The notes under the pieces were generated by a model. The model saw nothing but the letters and a program-made list of their open reading frames with translations. It ran no database searches and had not been told where the DNA came from. A program made the position numbers and the translations under genes. A stretch of 64,000 bases of DNA from Clarkia xantiana subsp. parviflora (lineage: Eukaryota > Streptophyta > Magnoliopsida > Myrtales > Onagraceae): NCBI GenBank assembly GCA_036873135.1, contig JAPTYO010000040.1:186001-250000 (forward strand), given 5' to 3'. The first letter of the stretch is position 1, and every line of letters begins with the position of its first letter. Of the stretch, positions 47,429 through 59,525 are shown in pieces.

Positions 47429-48788
47429 TCATTCTTGAACCCGTTTTCTCTTCAATAGGGTTGGCAATATAATGAGTGACCCGATAAAGAAGAGAAGCGA
47501 AAACGTCTTAAAATCATAGAGATCCTTCACTGACTTGAGATCAGCAAGAGCTAGCCCAGCCTAAATAAGAAAGCAACATGCGAAATTAACAGACTTGCTT
47601 GCTTATGGATGGCATTTCAATATTATCAAGTAGGTTCATGCTAAGGGATGGAAGGAACATGACTTACACGAACGGTTATATAGGCAGCGGGGATGAGGCC
47701 AAGCAGAGTTGCAAAAAAGAATACATGAAACGGCACATCGACAATAGGAGATGCTAAGTTGATGAAAAGGTTGGGTAGAGTGGGAGTTATCCTCAGAAAC
47801 AGCATGTAATTCAGCAACTTATCCCTCCTTTTTCCTATCTGAAACACAAAATGATTAACCCCAATCATCTAACTGGGGGAGCCGATTAAGCAATACCGAA
47901 AAAAAGCAACTTTTGCTTCATCTTACCTCTGCTTGGAAATATCTCAACTTGTCAGGCCACAACCAGCCAACCAAAGGCCTGCCGATCAATTTGGACAAGA
48001 AGTAGCAGGAAGATGCACCTGCAGTAGCATTGAACACAACCAGCAAAAGGCCTTGTATGACACCGAATAGAGCACCAGCTAGCAATGACATGAATATTGT
48101 TCCGGGGATCATGAAAGTTTGCATGAAGATGTAGGTTGAGCAGTAACCCAGTATGAATCTTGCTGGATGATCCTTAGAATAAGCTGCAAGATCATCTCTG
48201 AACGGAAATACACATACATCAGGTCTGTAAATCGAGATGATGAAACAAGCGATCATGCTGAATCTAGTTACTATAGAGACTATGAAGTAAAGAAAATTCG
48301 AATGAGAACTCCGTAAGATAAAGTGCGAGCTTTTGAAAGCTTTCATTCCCTCTAAGCTTTCATACGGATTTTCAATAGTTTCTATTTTGGTAAAAGAGAA
48401 GCTACAAAGCAACCCTAAATCCATTCCATCATCATTCAAGCTTCTTCATTTTCAATAAATTCATAGATCTTTCAACATGAATGCATAGATATATCAGAGG
48501 AAGGGATTCAAGCAGGAGGACCTACTTGAGCAAGCGGAGATCTCCAATCGTGCGTGGCAGCTTGATTTTGCCATACTCCGATGGCGGCATTGTCAAGTAA
48601 ATAGAGAGCAATCCCGCAGACAACACCAGGAATACAGCCAAGAAGGTCGCAAATTCCCATCGCGATAGAGGAAATCTGTCTAACTTAAGTTTCTTAGCGG
48701 AAGGGGAATCGTCGTTCTCGGCATTCTCTTCGTCCCTCAGAAGTCTCGCGGCGGCATCGCTGCCGATCAGGCTCCTTGTCGTAGCCAT
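47429..48788 (-). CDS. VTT/SNARE-associated Golgi (TVP38/TMEM64-like) membrane protein
   Basis: Four minus-strand exons: 48788-48526, 48197-47927, 47838-47668 and 47560-47429, giving 278 residues. The cytosolic N terminus (MATTRSLIGSDAAARLLRDE) is followed by a hydrophobic segment near FATFLAVFLVLSAGLLSIYL. The VTT domain spans about 100-240: STYIFMQTFMIPGTIFMSLL, AGALFGVIQGLLLVV, GASSCYFLSKLIGRPL, LRITPTLPNLFINLASPI and FFFATLLGLIPAAYITVR. A last membrane segment (LLFFIGSLIILPTLL) precedes a basic tail KRKRVQE. Related VMP1/TMEM41/TMEM64 proteins are lipid scramblases or act in ER/Golgi membrane homeostasis; activity here is inferred by family only. Its position next to a VND7-like gene mirrors At1g71940-At1g71930. 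Confidence 0.92.
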
Positions 48789-49187
48789 GCGGCGGCGACT
48801 TGTTCACAATTGCACCGCAAGAGATTAGGATTCATCTGATGTCGGTGCAGGCATTGATAGAAGCAGCTTGGGAGATGCGAATAGATGCCAGATCGAATTG
48901 ATTGCAGCGAGACCAGGTTCGAGTTCCTATTGCGGATCAAAGAGGAAGAAGGATTGAAAAATCGAACTTCGCAGAGCTAGATAAACGGCAGAGAGAGAGA
49001 GAGAATGAAAAGGAGAAGACGAGCAGCTCCAGCTACCTTGAGAAAAGAAGAGTTGGACGATAGCTTCGGCCCCAACCGAATATACGGAGAAATAGTTGGG
49101 CTGACAACTTTTACCCAAAATACGATACATACAAGACTATATGATATTACTGATAACACAGTAATATGATATTGAGTAAATCTTTAA
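48789..49187 (-). other. upstream region of the VTT-protein gene
   Basis: GC-richer leader up to about 49080 with a GA-rich run (48990-49006), then AT-rich DNA. Probably 5' UTR and core promoter. Confidence 0.4.
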
Positions 49188-49311
49188 AATGTGAAATTTC
49201 TTGTGAAATTTTAATAGAAAGTAAGAAAGAGAAAGTAAATGAACAAATGTATTAGTGCTTGGTGGGACCCTATATCACTTTCTATTGAAATTTCACAGAA
49301 AATTTCACAGT
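49188..49311. mobile_element. short MITE
   Basis: The left TGTGAAATTTCTTGTGAAAT plus TTTAATAGAAAGT and the inverse of the right ACTTTCTATTGAAATTTCAC / AGAAAATTTCACAG are inverted copies. The sequence TATGATATTAC occurs on both sides (about 49140 and 49324). No coding. Confidence 0.55.
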
Positions 49312-49326
49312 TTGTAGCAACACCCT

Positions 49327-49735
49327 ATGATATTACATACAAAATCGATTTCGGTTTGGTTCGCCTTATTTAGTGTTTGTTATCATGATCCTAATTTGAC
49401 TTCACATGTTGTCTTACGGAAGCTCGGTCTTTCGAAACAATCGATTGAGTGGTACCATTTTGGAGAACATCTGACAACTTCCGACTCTCGAGTACTTCGA
49501 TGTTTCCGCAACCGAATCTCCGGAGATATTCCGTTCGATATTGGAAGGAAGCTGCCTAAGCTAAGATACTTGATTCTCAATGACAACCTCATAAGTGGCT
49601 CGATTCCGACATCATTGTGTGTCATGTTTCATCTAGAAGGTACTCGATCTCGGAAACAACACACTGACGAGAAATATCCCTGAATGCTGGCCGAGCGAAT
49701 CTTCGTTGGTTGTCATTAACTTGTGTGTGTTTGTT
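49327..49735 (+). pseudogene. LRR receptor-like-protein fragment
   Basis: Residual leucine-rich repeats: NRISGDIPFDIGRKLPKLRY, then LILNDNLISGSIPTSLC, then, after a one-base frameshift near 49641, LDLGNNTLTRNIPECW and LVVINL. This is the LxxNxxxGxIPxxL pattern of plant extracellular LRRs, with the PECW ending common before the island region of EIX-type receptor-like proteins. There is no start, signal peptide, membrane anchor or kinase, so it is a decayed fragment. Confidence 0.75.
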
Positions 49736-50120
49736 TCTACTTTGGTTTTCTAGTTGTTGTTGATGTATTTCCTCATATTGTATTGCCTAGCTAAGTATTG
49801 TTATTTCCTCTATCTAATCGAAAGAAAAGCTCTATTTATTATAGATGGATAGGAAAAATAAAACACTACATGAGATGAGTAGAGGTAAAAGACAATACAC
49901 TATTTAGTTGAATGTGAATGTGAATCAACCCCAGATTCAGTTTCCACATTGGGACACCAAATCAACCTCGGAAGTTGAAAACAGAGTAGGTTAAACTTAA
50001 ACATCAACAATTGCTGATTCATAATTATCCTATTCTCCAACCTTAAACAAGTCAAAACACAAAATGACAATTCTACCCTTGCTATGATCAAAGAGCATAT
50101 CCATCCATGAATATACATCA
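49736..50120. other. 3' flank of the VND7-like gene
   Basis: AT-rich; probably holds the minus-strand 3' UTR. No other feature. Confidence 0.4.
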
Positions 50121-51837
50121 TCATATTGCCCATGGGAGCAAGCTTGTTGATCCACCATTGTTGTTCTCCATTAGTTCTGGGATAAGAAACCCGCTCAACG
50201 TCTTCCAATCATCGTCAAAGTCGATATCTTCAGCCCTTAGATCGAAGCTCTTCTGCACCGGCATAAGGGTAATTTCGTAATTTTTGTTCATTGAAGTAGT
50301 AGGGCAAGGACTATCTAGTAATAGAGGAAGATCTTCTAATGCATGGTTGAAGGCTGTGGAGGGCTGAAGAAAGGAGAGGTCTTCTTGGTTATGAATTGTG
50401 GGGTCCGCAATTGGTTGTGACCGAACCGGGGTCGGGTTCACGGTCTGAGAATGGGTTCGAGCCCAAGCTTCGTAACTGAGTCTGTCACTGGGAATTGGCT
50501 TCTTGAATGCCCTGCACACCACCCACCCTTCTTCCTGCATATTTTAAAAGTACATACATGAATTTTTAAAAAAAAATCTTAAAATTCGATATTATAATAA
50601 ACAAAGAAACACAATGAAGCCTATCCACCAGTAAAATATGCAAGATATTAGAGACATTCCGACGTCTAGTTATATTAGTTGTCGCAACGCAGTTAATAGC
50701 TATTAAATGTCATTTTTTTATTAAGACCCATTTTTTTTTTGTAGGGATCACAAAGTAATTTTACATGTTTAAAGAGTTGATTGTTTTAGAGTTATATTTA
50801 TGAAATAATCTCTTGATTAACTGATGTGAATTCTTTTTTGAGCTTTGCTAGTCAATGCATAGTTTAATATTCACCAAAATTTCACATGTGCGTACTGTAA
50901 AACATTTTGAAAGCTCATTACGTGAAAATTTAACTACATTGGAGGTTTAAGTCATGCAATAGATATAAGAATTCACATTGTGATACTGACTATCTGATCA
51001 AACGTCCTAAAAACTCGAGCTTGGTAGGTGAATGCATGGTTTAATATTATGTCTTTAACATTCAAAATCGACAAATTATGAATTTGGTCCTATGAATAAT
51101 GTCTACTTACTTGAGAAGGAGCATATTCCAATGTTTGAAGGCGATATTCATGCATGATCCAATCGGACTTCCTTCCATTCGGTGCCCGCCCTCTATAGAA
51201 GACGAGCGTCTTTCTCATCCCGATGATTTTGTTCTTCGAAAGCACGGCCTTGTCTCGCCCGGTAGCCTTCCAGAATCCATGAGCAGTTGCTCTATTAGTT
51301 CTTGTTCCAGTAGGATACTTCTTGTCCTTGTGACTGAAAAAATACCATTCTTTCTGTTCTTCATGACCCATGAGCTTGCATTTCTCTGTATAAGAACACC
51401 AAATCTTCATAAACCAAATAACACAAAAATATGATATTAAGAAACTAAAAACAGTCTCAACTATAGCTCATGTTACTAATCGCTATCCCAGATTTAAAAT
51501 GTTGATATTCAGTGTCCCATCTAACATATTTGTTGGTTTTCATTTATTTTCTCTTAAAACCGACGAAATAAAAACATGTTTTTTAAGCTTCAAATAAGCC
51601 TAAACGAAAACAATTAGCAAGATGAAGTATAGTTGAAACTGCTTTTAGGTTCTTTACCCTAAATTTATACATACCTTCAATGTCCCAAGGTTCCATGTTG
51701 TAGAGATCAATGTCGACGATGATGTTGAGATCGATTTGGAGGGAGTTGATCTTTCTCTTGAGGTAGTAGCCAACAAGTTCTTCTTCTGTTGGGTGGAACC
51801 TGAAACCTGGTGGCACACTTGATTCAACCATCTCCAT
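50121..51837 (-). CDS. NAC transcription factor, VND7-like
   Basis: Three coding exons on the minus strand: 51837-51675, 51385-51111 and 50534-50121, giving 283 residues (Arabidopsis VND7 has 324). The NAC domain occupies about 8-160: [20 protein letters not shown] (A), [15 protein letters not shown] (B), [20 protein letters not shown] and [20 protein letters not shown] (C), [20 protein letters not shown] and DWIMHEYRL (D), [15 protein letters not shown] (E). KINS, AVLSKN, IIGMRK and [16 protein letters not shown] match VND7 better than VND1-6 or NST/SND proteins. The C terminus is divergent, acidic and short, with [15 protein letters not shown] near the end as a likely activation segment. 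VND7 is the master switch of vessel-element differentiation; that role here is inferred from similarity and from the conserved neighbour. Both introns sit at the standard NAC positions. Intron 1 is mostly a MITE. Confidence 0.93.
51435..51660. mobile_element. GGGTTAAGRACCTAA-type MITE, copy c, in intron 1 of the VND7-like gene
   Basis: The left arm ATTAAGAAACTAAAAACAG, TCTCAACTATAG matches the inverse of the right arm (CTATAGTTGAAACTGC, TTTTAGGTTCTTTACCC in modified form). The interior shares CCCAGATTTAAAATGTTGAT and TTTTCTCTTAAAAC with the other copies. It fills about 226 of the 289 intron bases. Confidence 0.75.
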
Positions 51838-53420
51838 TTGTTATCAGCTATTAATTGATCTTCTCAATCTGCACCAACAAGTTATGAGGTTAGGATTTTT
51901 TTACATTTTTTTAAAATTTTATAAATAAAAGGAATGAACTAGTAGTGACGACCTTCAACACATTCTGTTATATAATGTCTGAGTTCTCGTACTCATTTAC
52001 GAGCATATCATACATTTAAACAATCAGTACATGCACTGACCCGTCAGTATTTGAACAACCAGCGCATGTGGTTAGTTATTAGTTTATAAAGAAAAACTGT
52101 CTAGCTATACTATACTATATTGGGTGGAACCAGACAAAAGTAACATCATTTAACCTTCCTATGTTTACAAATCATTTTCAACTTATTATCACATAATACA
52201 TTCATGATTGTATTTACACATTTTAACCAAAAAAATGGATATACAAATTAATGATAAACAATCTGAAACGTACAAATATGAGTCATCGAGTGTGTATATA
52301 ATTTATTTCAAATTTTGGGTACTTAATATTGATCCGGCTATTCGGTTTCATCTTTTTTACAAATATTTTTAATATTTAGTATTATAAGGGTTAAGTTTTG
52401 AGCATGCATAGGTTAATTATAAGTGATTGGATAATGCAAGGGACCGGAGATCTATAGAGAGGCAATTATAATGAAGTGTAGGCGAAAAGATTGACCTTTT
52501 TGGCAGTGCCAAAGGGCCAAAGCTAGCTAAGATAAGAAAAATGTGGCCTTTTGGGTTTCTTCGAGTGCACTGTACTCCGTCCAATATATATATAATATAT
52601 ATATACATACTGTTTGCTATCATTACAATTCACTTGATAGCTCAAGGTGATGCTGATACTTCAGTACTACTGTTCTTCTTTAGATATTAAAGATAAGGGC
52701 TTTGATAGAAAGTGTGAAACAAAGTGTGAAAAAACCATAGAAAACTGCCACATGCCACATGGCAATGCATTGCATGATTCTCTTTCCAATTTATGTCAAA
52801 TTGTTAACTGACATGTGGCAGTTGTTAACTTTTTATGGTTTTTTCACTCTTTTTTTCACACTTTAAGGAATTACTCTAAAGATAATATTATTAACCATAT
52901 ATAATATTGTGTAGTGGATTATCATGTCACCTTTTATGAGCTAATTTGGTGCGATTAAAGATTAGTATAGTTGTAGTCTGTAGAGTAGACATATTACAAG
53001 TTTTGCCCTCCTAATAAACTCCTACTATCAAAACGAGGAAAAAAAAATATTATTTTAACGTTTAATAATTTATGTTGCAACTAAAAAGAAGTAAAACTTT
53101 TTTAGCATGATAGGGAGAATATATATGTGTGCATTGCATTGGCTGTGTTTACACTGATCCAATAAAATTTATAAAACATGTCTAATTTAATCCCTAACAA
53201 ATGAAACTGAACAAAGCACAAAACAAAAGGGACATAAAATGGATGATAATAAATTTGAGTATGAATCAAAACTGCTTATAGTGTATAGATTGAGACAAAC
53301 CTGCAGATGTGCTTTAGCTAGCTAGCTATGATCTGTTCTTGTTTTTGTTTTTGTTCTTGTTCTTGTGTTGAGAGAGAAACAAAGACAGACGAAGTTTGTA
53401 TAATGTGTTGATGAATGTAT
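51838..53420 (-). promoter_or_regulatory. leader exon, 1.4-kb leader intron and TATA region of the VND7-like gene
   Basis: On the minus strand, a purine-rich leader with AACAAGAACAAAAACAAAAAC ends at 53301 with CTGCAG|GTTTGT, a good donor. An acceptor GGTGCAG|ATTGAG starts the next exon at 51868, 31 bases before the ATG. A TATATATATATAAGG stretch lies at about 53447-53465, a suitable TATA distance upstream of the leader. The intron (53300-51869, 1432 bp) contains a MITE at 52708-52866. All inferred from signals. Confidence 0.55.
52708..52866. mobile_element. MITE in the VND7-like leader intron
   Basis: The left arm AAAGTGTGAAACAAAGTGTG, AAAAAACCATAG, CTGCCACATG pairs with the inverse of the right arm (AAAGTGTGAAAAAAAGAGTG, AAAAAACCATAAAAAG, CTGCCACATG). 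The arms are about 60 bases with small gaps. Confidence 0.7.
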
Positions 53421-53478
53421 TTTGTGTTTGAAAAATGAGAGGGAACCCTTATATATATATATATACATACATATACAT

Positions 53479-53515
53479 ATGAGAGAGAGAGAGAGAGAGC
53501 TAGAGAGAGAGAGAC
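53479..53515. repeat. (GA)n microsatellite
   Basis: GA repeats interrupted by GCTA, just upstream of the TATA region of the VND7-like gene. GA tracts can bind BPC/GAGA-type factors. Confidence 0.85.
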
Positions 53516-54849
53516 GTAATGTAGTGTCCTTAGAGAGGTGGTCGATGGATAAAGGGTTTGTTTGGACGGTGCGCGTCACTGAAATTGCCATTCCACCTTC
53601 CTTAATTACGACACTCTTATTTGTTTCCTAGATTATCTATCTATCTAGGACATCATCTTTGCTCAGCTTCTAGGTTTTTAGAGGTGCAAAAATTGAGTTA
53701 ATTAAGGGTGAATAATTAGTATAAAAAGAGTAAGAAGATAAATGTAAGATTTAAAGGGTCTAAATGACGATAATTATAATTGTTTAGATAAAAAGTGCAC
53801 ATAACAAAATGTTGAGGGGGAATTGCCCCTTCATTTCAATGTAGCTCAGTCCCTGCCATCAGGAGAGCAGTATTCGGAGTATGATTGATCCAAACTTAGA
53901 GTAATACTTACTCGCAAAACCAGCTTGTATTTGGTAAAGTATTAGTCGTGATTACTTTTTCATTCTTAGGAGTTCGACAGAGTTTGAATCTGAAACATTT
54001 GATATAGATGGAGTCAATTGTGAATCTAAAGGAAAAAAAAGTTAATAGGTTCATTGGTACATGTTTGAACCACATAGACCAATTTTTTTTGGTGCAACAT
54101 GTTTCAAAATGTCCTCTTTTTGTGGAAATTCGAAAAAGACAATTTTGCCCTCTTATTGTTTTTTCCAACCCCATTGTTTTTTATTTTTTGGCCGAAACCC
54201 CACATTTTATTAATATATATATATATATATGAATAAATATATATATATATATATATATATATTTAATGTAAAAAAGAATTTGAAGAATTTTTTTTTTAAT
54301 AAAAAATCTATCAAAATTAGATAATAATTTTACATTTTCAATTTTTTTTTAGTAAATGACGATTAAAAATTAATTAAATTCTAAAAATTTAAAATATAAT
54401 AAATAAAAAAGAGAAAAAAATATATACTTTACTAACATGTGGACTCTAGTAGGACTTAATTAGAATAAAAATAAGTAAATCTATCAGTAATTAAAGCTTA
54501 AATCGGCCAAAAAAAAGGTGATATATTTCAAAGAGCCTGCAATTTTTATACCTTATTTTTCATGTAAATGACTAGTGCAACTCGAACATATAAAATATAT
54601 ATGCTTTGGTATCAATATTATGATTCTAGACAGTATATAATTATATGCAGGTGAGGTGTGTGTATCCATATGATTGGCAAATGTATAATCGATATTTATA
54701 TTGAGTGTACTATCATATACCAAATCATTATGAGAAATTGATTTATTGGCTCATATTCATACAAATGGATGTAATTAATTGGGTTGGTCGAGGCATTATT
54801 CCCTAGCTAGGGTTTTTAACTTATATTCTAGGGAACTATGATTTCAGAA
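53516..54849. other. upstream of the VND7-like gene, then intergenic
   Basis: No gene. Contains a long (TA)n block at 54212-54262. An open frame at 53908-54174 (minus) has no recognisable content. Confidence 0.4.
54212..54262. repeat. interrupted (AT)n microsatellite
   Basis: AT dinucleotides with one GAATAA interruption. Confidence 0.9.
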
Positions 54850-54851
54850 TT

Positions 54852-55025
54852 AGGTTCGGCTAAAATAAACTCGAGTTTATTTCAACTTGATTTCTCAGCC
54901 ATCAGATTATGCATGTGTAAGAAACACTTTTTATCTCTCTTTAATTATGATTGATTCTCTCTCATGATCTAACGGCTGAGAAATGAAGTTTAAATAAACT
55001 CGACTGTATTTTAGCCAGCCCCGAC
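54852..55025. mobile_element. MITE with about 55-base arms
   Basis: The left arm GGTTCGGCTAAAATAAACTC, GAGTTTATTTCAACTTGATT, TCTCAGCC pairs with the inverse of the right arm GGGGCTGGCTAAAATACAGT, CGAGTTTATTTAAACTTCAT, TTCTCAGCC. Flanks AATTA and AATTA-like suggest a short AT duplication. Confidence 0.65.
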
Positions 55026-55569
55026 ATAATTACATACCAGTTTTACTAGTTTAATTCATTAATATATATATATAATATGGAAAATTCTTTGCTATGTGAT
55101 CATGATCACAAGAGTACTAATTTAATTTATTTTTTAAAAAAATATAATCTAATTAATTAAATAAAGTAAAAATTGCTTTTAATTCACATTTCAAATTTAC
55201 ATACCCTTAAATGTGATTAATATAATTTGTTAAAATGACTACACTTATTAATCTATTTCTTGTACTATGGTATATATATGATTTTGATTTAACTCTTATA
55301 AAAAGGAACTACAAAAATCAAAATATGACATTTGAAATGATTTTTAGTTTGGAACAAAACTCATGGTGGGCGATTAGTGATTGATCCGCTTGCTATAGAG
55401 GAAGATTATAGCTACAATTTGGAATTATGACGTTCTAGCTAGCTAGGTGGAGACGGCTAATTATCATTTATCATTAACTAACATGATCCATTTCTCCATC
55501 ATCACTCTCCACGATATACACATAATTTTCTCTAAACCTTATCTCAAATTAAATTATATTTTTCATAAC

Positions 55570-55603
<34 letters not shown>

Positions 55604-55700
55604 GGACAATATTAATATGTAAACAAACAAAGGACGGTGTGTAGTGAATTATTATGACTTGAGTTGAAAAAAAAAAAACGTCATAGGTTACCATAGACAG
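55026..55700. other. intergenic, nothing recognised
   Basis: AT-rich, with a (TA)n tract at 55572-55601. Confidence 0.4.
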
Positions 55701-56158
55701 TAGGGGTGGCAACGGGTCACGGGTAATCCGTGACCCGCGGGGCTCCGCCCCAATTTTGACCCGTTGACCCGCGATCCGTGGAACGGGTACGGTTTTGGGG
55801 TCGCTCCGCCTCGTTGACCCGTCCCATCCTGTATGTGGATAATTTATATATATATTACACGTATTTATATAAAACTATATAAGTAATATAATTCATAGTT
55901 AAAATAATTAGGATTTGTGACTTGTATTTGGATTTGAAGTTAAATTTATTATTTGTGATTTAAATTTTAAATTGAATTTGTATATGGTAAATATAGAATT
56001 TAGTGTTTAAATTGCTAATAATATATTATGTACCACTAATAGGTGACCCGCGGGTCGACCCGCCCCGCCCCGCAAACTGTGTGGGACGGTACGGGTCGAC
56101 CATCTCGACCCGCGGGGCGGGTACGGGGCAAGCGATACCCGCCCCGTTGACAACCCTA
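55701..56158. mobile_element. hAT-type nonautonomous element with GC-rich ends
   Basis: Left end TAGGGGTGGCAACGGG and reversed right end TAGGGTTGTCAACGGGGC are a hAT-like terminal inverted repeat. Flanking 8-mers ATAGACAG (55693-55700) and ACAGACAG (56159-56166) match at seven of eight. Both ends carry multiple GACCCGC / GCGGGTC motifs, while the middle is AT-rich. No transposase frame. Confidence 0.8.
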
Positions 56159-56166
56159 ACAGACAG

Positions 56167-59100
56167 CGGTGGTCTATTGATTGAAAGCGAAATTTCTTTT
56201 CTGGTTTAGTTTCGAAGTTCCATATTTGAAATTTATCAGAGAGTCACCTCGATCGTGGAATCTGATTTAAATATCAGATTTAGTTTAATCCATATACCAC
56301 TTCAAACATAAAAGAAGACGAGTAGAACTGAATTTAATAATCCAATCACTAAGTCTGGTTTGAAAAAATTTCAAAAATTCCAAACATTTATTTATTAGGT
56401 AAAAAAAATTCATAAACTTTTGACATGGTTCGTCTTCAATATTTCCACCACCCTAGTCGCTATATATATATATATGCCCTTGGTATAATAATATATGGAG
56501 ATTTTTTTATTAATCTATATACCAATATATTATTTGTGTTGGGTTCTCACCCCCAATAGACATCTTTTGCCCCTTTTCATTTTATTAACAAAAAATATAT
56601 TATATTTGGTTCATATATTTTATAAAATTAATAATTTAGTCATTACTATATTTGAGAAACATTTATTTATTTTTAATACTATTGCTAAATCACTATTTAA
56701 ATTTTGGTATTTTTTTAAGGTTGCTTAGTCGGCATGTCATATTAATTATAATTAACTTACAATCCAACATTCATATCAATTTAAGTTAGCCCTATCATAC
56801 TCATTCCGTTCAAATTTCAGATACATGTAAATTTTTTTATTCAACGAATTATATAGATCGGGTGATATATGTTCCGCCTGTTGAGATTTTTCTATCACAT
56901 AAATCAGTCACTTACCAAATTATATATATATATATAACAGGTCAACATATGGGTGAAATGTGGTTCTTGAAGTTTGACCTCGTACAAATAACATTTGACT
57001 CATCGTCCAATATTTATGGACTCAAACTATTAATTTAGTTTTTCTATTTGTTAATCCAGTCACATTGTGTACAGTCTAATTAATGTTAAATAAATATTTT
57101 TTGTAATTTCAAGTCTAAACTTTATATTTTTGTGATTTAATTAATTTTATCTTTATTGTTAAATCAAATTTTGTTGGTATTGTGATATTGTATTTACGTT
57201 TGTATATGTCATATTTGTCCATTGATAACTCTAAGTAGTTAAGAACAAGTTTACATTCTTGACACCTCAAGTTGATGAGTTAGATACAATTGAGCCGTTA
57301 AGACCAACGTAATGCTCGACCCAACTCATTTATATATCTAACTATAAGGCTAACTTAGTACCGTAACTGAAGACATTAGTTAATTTTTTATTTAATTATC
57401 CCCTTCTTTTTCTCATGTTTTGAGTTACGTTATGTCACTCTTCTCTATCACATAGATTCGTTTCTCACAACGAATCAACTTGCCCATATTTTACTTTGAT
57501 TAATTATAAATATTAGTAAACTTAAGATAAATTATATATCTTGAAATTATAATGATCGATGCGCGTGCGTTGCACGCGTTAATAACTAGTATATATAATA
57601 TATGTAGAGTGTAGCTCTAGTCTAGACTTAATGTTTCCTATCACCGTAATGACCCAAGCGCCGATAAATGAGTTTTAATTTTTCCACCACTAGTTTTGCT
57701 TGGTCCATTTAAGCTAATTACACCACAATTGACGGACAAAATAATGAAGTATTGGCTACTTAAATAAGAATTCATATTGAACTTAGAAGTATCTCTCTAA
57801 GTTATATAAAATTCATAAAAATATTATTTATATTATGTGTTACAAATTAAGTATATTACAACATCTTTGAGTCTTATATATAAAAATAAGATTTAATTAT
57901 GTCACTGTAATTTTTATATTGCTACAAACTCAAATATGACAATATCTAATATTATATTTCGCATTATTATGTGTACTAAACACCCTATATAATGCAACTG
58001 AAGTAGATGAAGCTAAAGTTGAATCACGGGGGTTGATTTTCTGATATTAAACTACAAATGACTTGTTTTCTAAGGAATTCTTTCCCGTAGGTGTTTTGTA
58101 GTGGTTATCTACTGTCATTATATTTATATATAGTTTATTATTGCTTTGGGAAAAAAATATTATTTATTTAAGGGAAAGAAACAAAAAAAAGTGACATCAA
58201 TATTACGTCAGTTCGTTATTTATGAGAGAAAAGACAGATTAGGAATCTCTATTTAAAGGAGATTTTGATGATCAGATAGATCCAAAAAGTTGTTTGTTTT
58301 ATTTATTTTTTCCATTCAACCATATTAATTTTTTTGGCCAACCGAAGAAGCCATGATTGGAAAAAAAAAAAAAAAAGTGAAATAGGAGTAAAATATTAAT
58401 GTAAACAATTTTAATGGGCAACAGTAAGATTTTAAAAAGTCAAATTGAGAAAAATTATAATTAAGTTCAAAACTACACATAGTAAAAATTGAAGAGATGA
58501 TATTGCCCCATCAACCCTTAATAAATCCATATCCGATGAGATTTTCTAACATGCTTTAGTACAAGCAGTACATTTGTGCTCTGTTACTATTATGAATGAT
58601 TTAATTGTAACATATATCGGTAAATTTTAAAAGCATGATTTTTGTAGATACACCTAGAATTTGCATCACACTTTTGTTAATCTCATTTCTCTATACGGAT
58701 CACTTTTAAGATAGCAAAAAATGCAATATATATACCACAAACATGGTAGAAACTAAAAAGAGCCATCCTTAGTAATCTTTTATTTACTTTTTTTTTAATA
58801 TGATACTTCGAAATTAAACTATATGGTCGCTATACAACCATTTTTCCTGCTTAATAAGAGAAAAATTATTTAGCGGATTATTTATATTTATATTTTTACA
58901 GCATTAGTCTTCGGGAATGTTACTCTTTCGGCTGTCGAATTAGTTACGAATATAAAAAACATGTATTATATCTATCATCCGACAAGATCAGCCATGATGA
59001 TTATTTGTTATATAGTGTGATCGGCCGTCCAGAAGAAATTTGGCATAAGTTTTCAATAGGCCAATCATTAACACAACGAAAATTTGGGGATGCAATGTGC

Positions 59101-59516
59101 CTCGATCCATACTTGCTTTCCCAATTAGAAACCATTCCCCATCATTTCACTTTATACTCATAATCATTTCCTCCAAACATGTTACATAACATTACAAAAA
59201 CCACTTTTACTAATTTTTTTAAAAAAAAACTAAGAAAATATTACAAATTCCCCGTTGCGTATAAAAATGCAGTTGATTATAAATATAGTTGAATTTGGAG
59301 TCATTAGAACATGATAGTAAATAAATAGAGAAACTTAATTAGATATTAGTCATTGTAAAGAACTCGATATTCCTAATCAAACATCTATAATTTCAATAGT
59401 GTTTATGTTGTTATTTTCGTAAAAAAATAAGAATTTTGTGGAATGTAATTCAACGATGTAACAATAATAGTAATCTAATCTATTAAATTAGATAATGTTA
59501 TATGATAAAACCAACA
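56167..59516. other. long AT-rich intergenic tract
   Basis: No gene seen. A diverged relative of the Mutator-type MITE occurs at about 58540-58770 (ATTTTCTAACATGCTTTAGT on the left, ACATGGTAGAAACTAAAAAG on the right). The GATGCGCGTGCGTTGCACGCG palindrome-like patch near 57556 resembles an AT-rich element's subterminal GC motif. Confidence 0.4.
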
Positions 59517-59525
59517 ATTCTGATA

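Noticed and set aside
53322..53591. 89-codon minus-strand open frame with Ser/Leu and Thr/Arg runs
   Set aside because: It is produced by GA, TA and GTTTTT simple repeats in the VND7-like promoter and leader.
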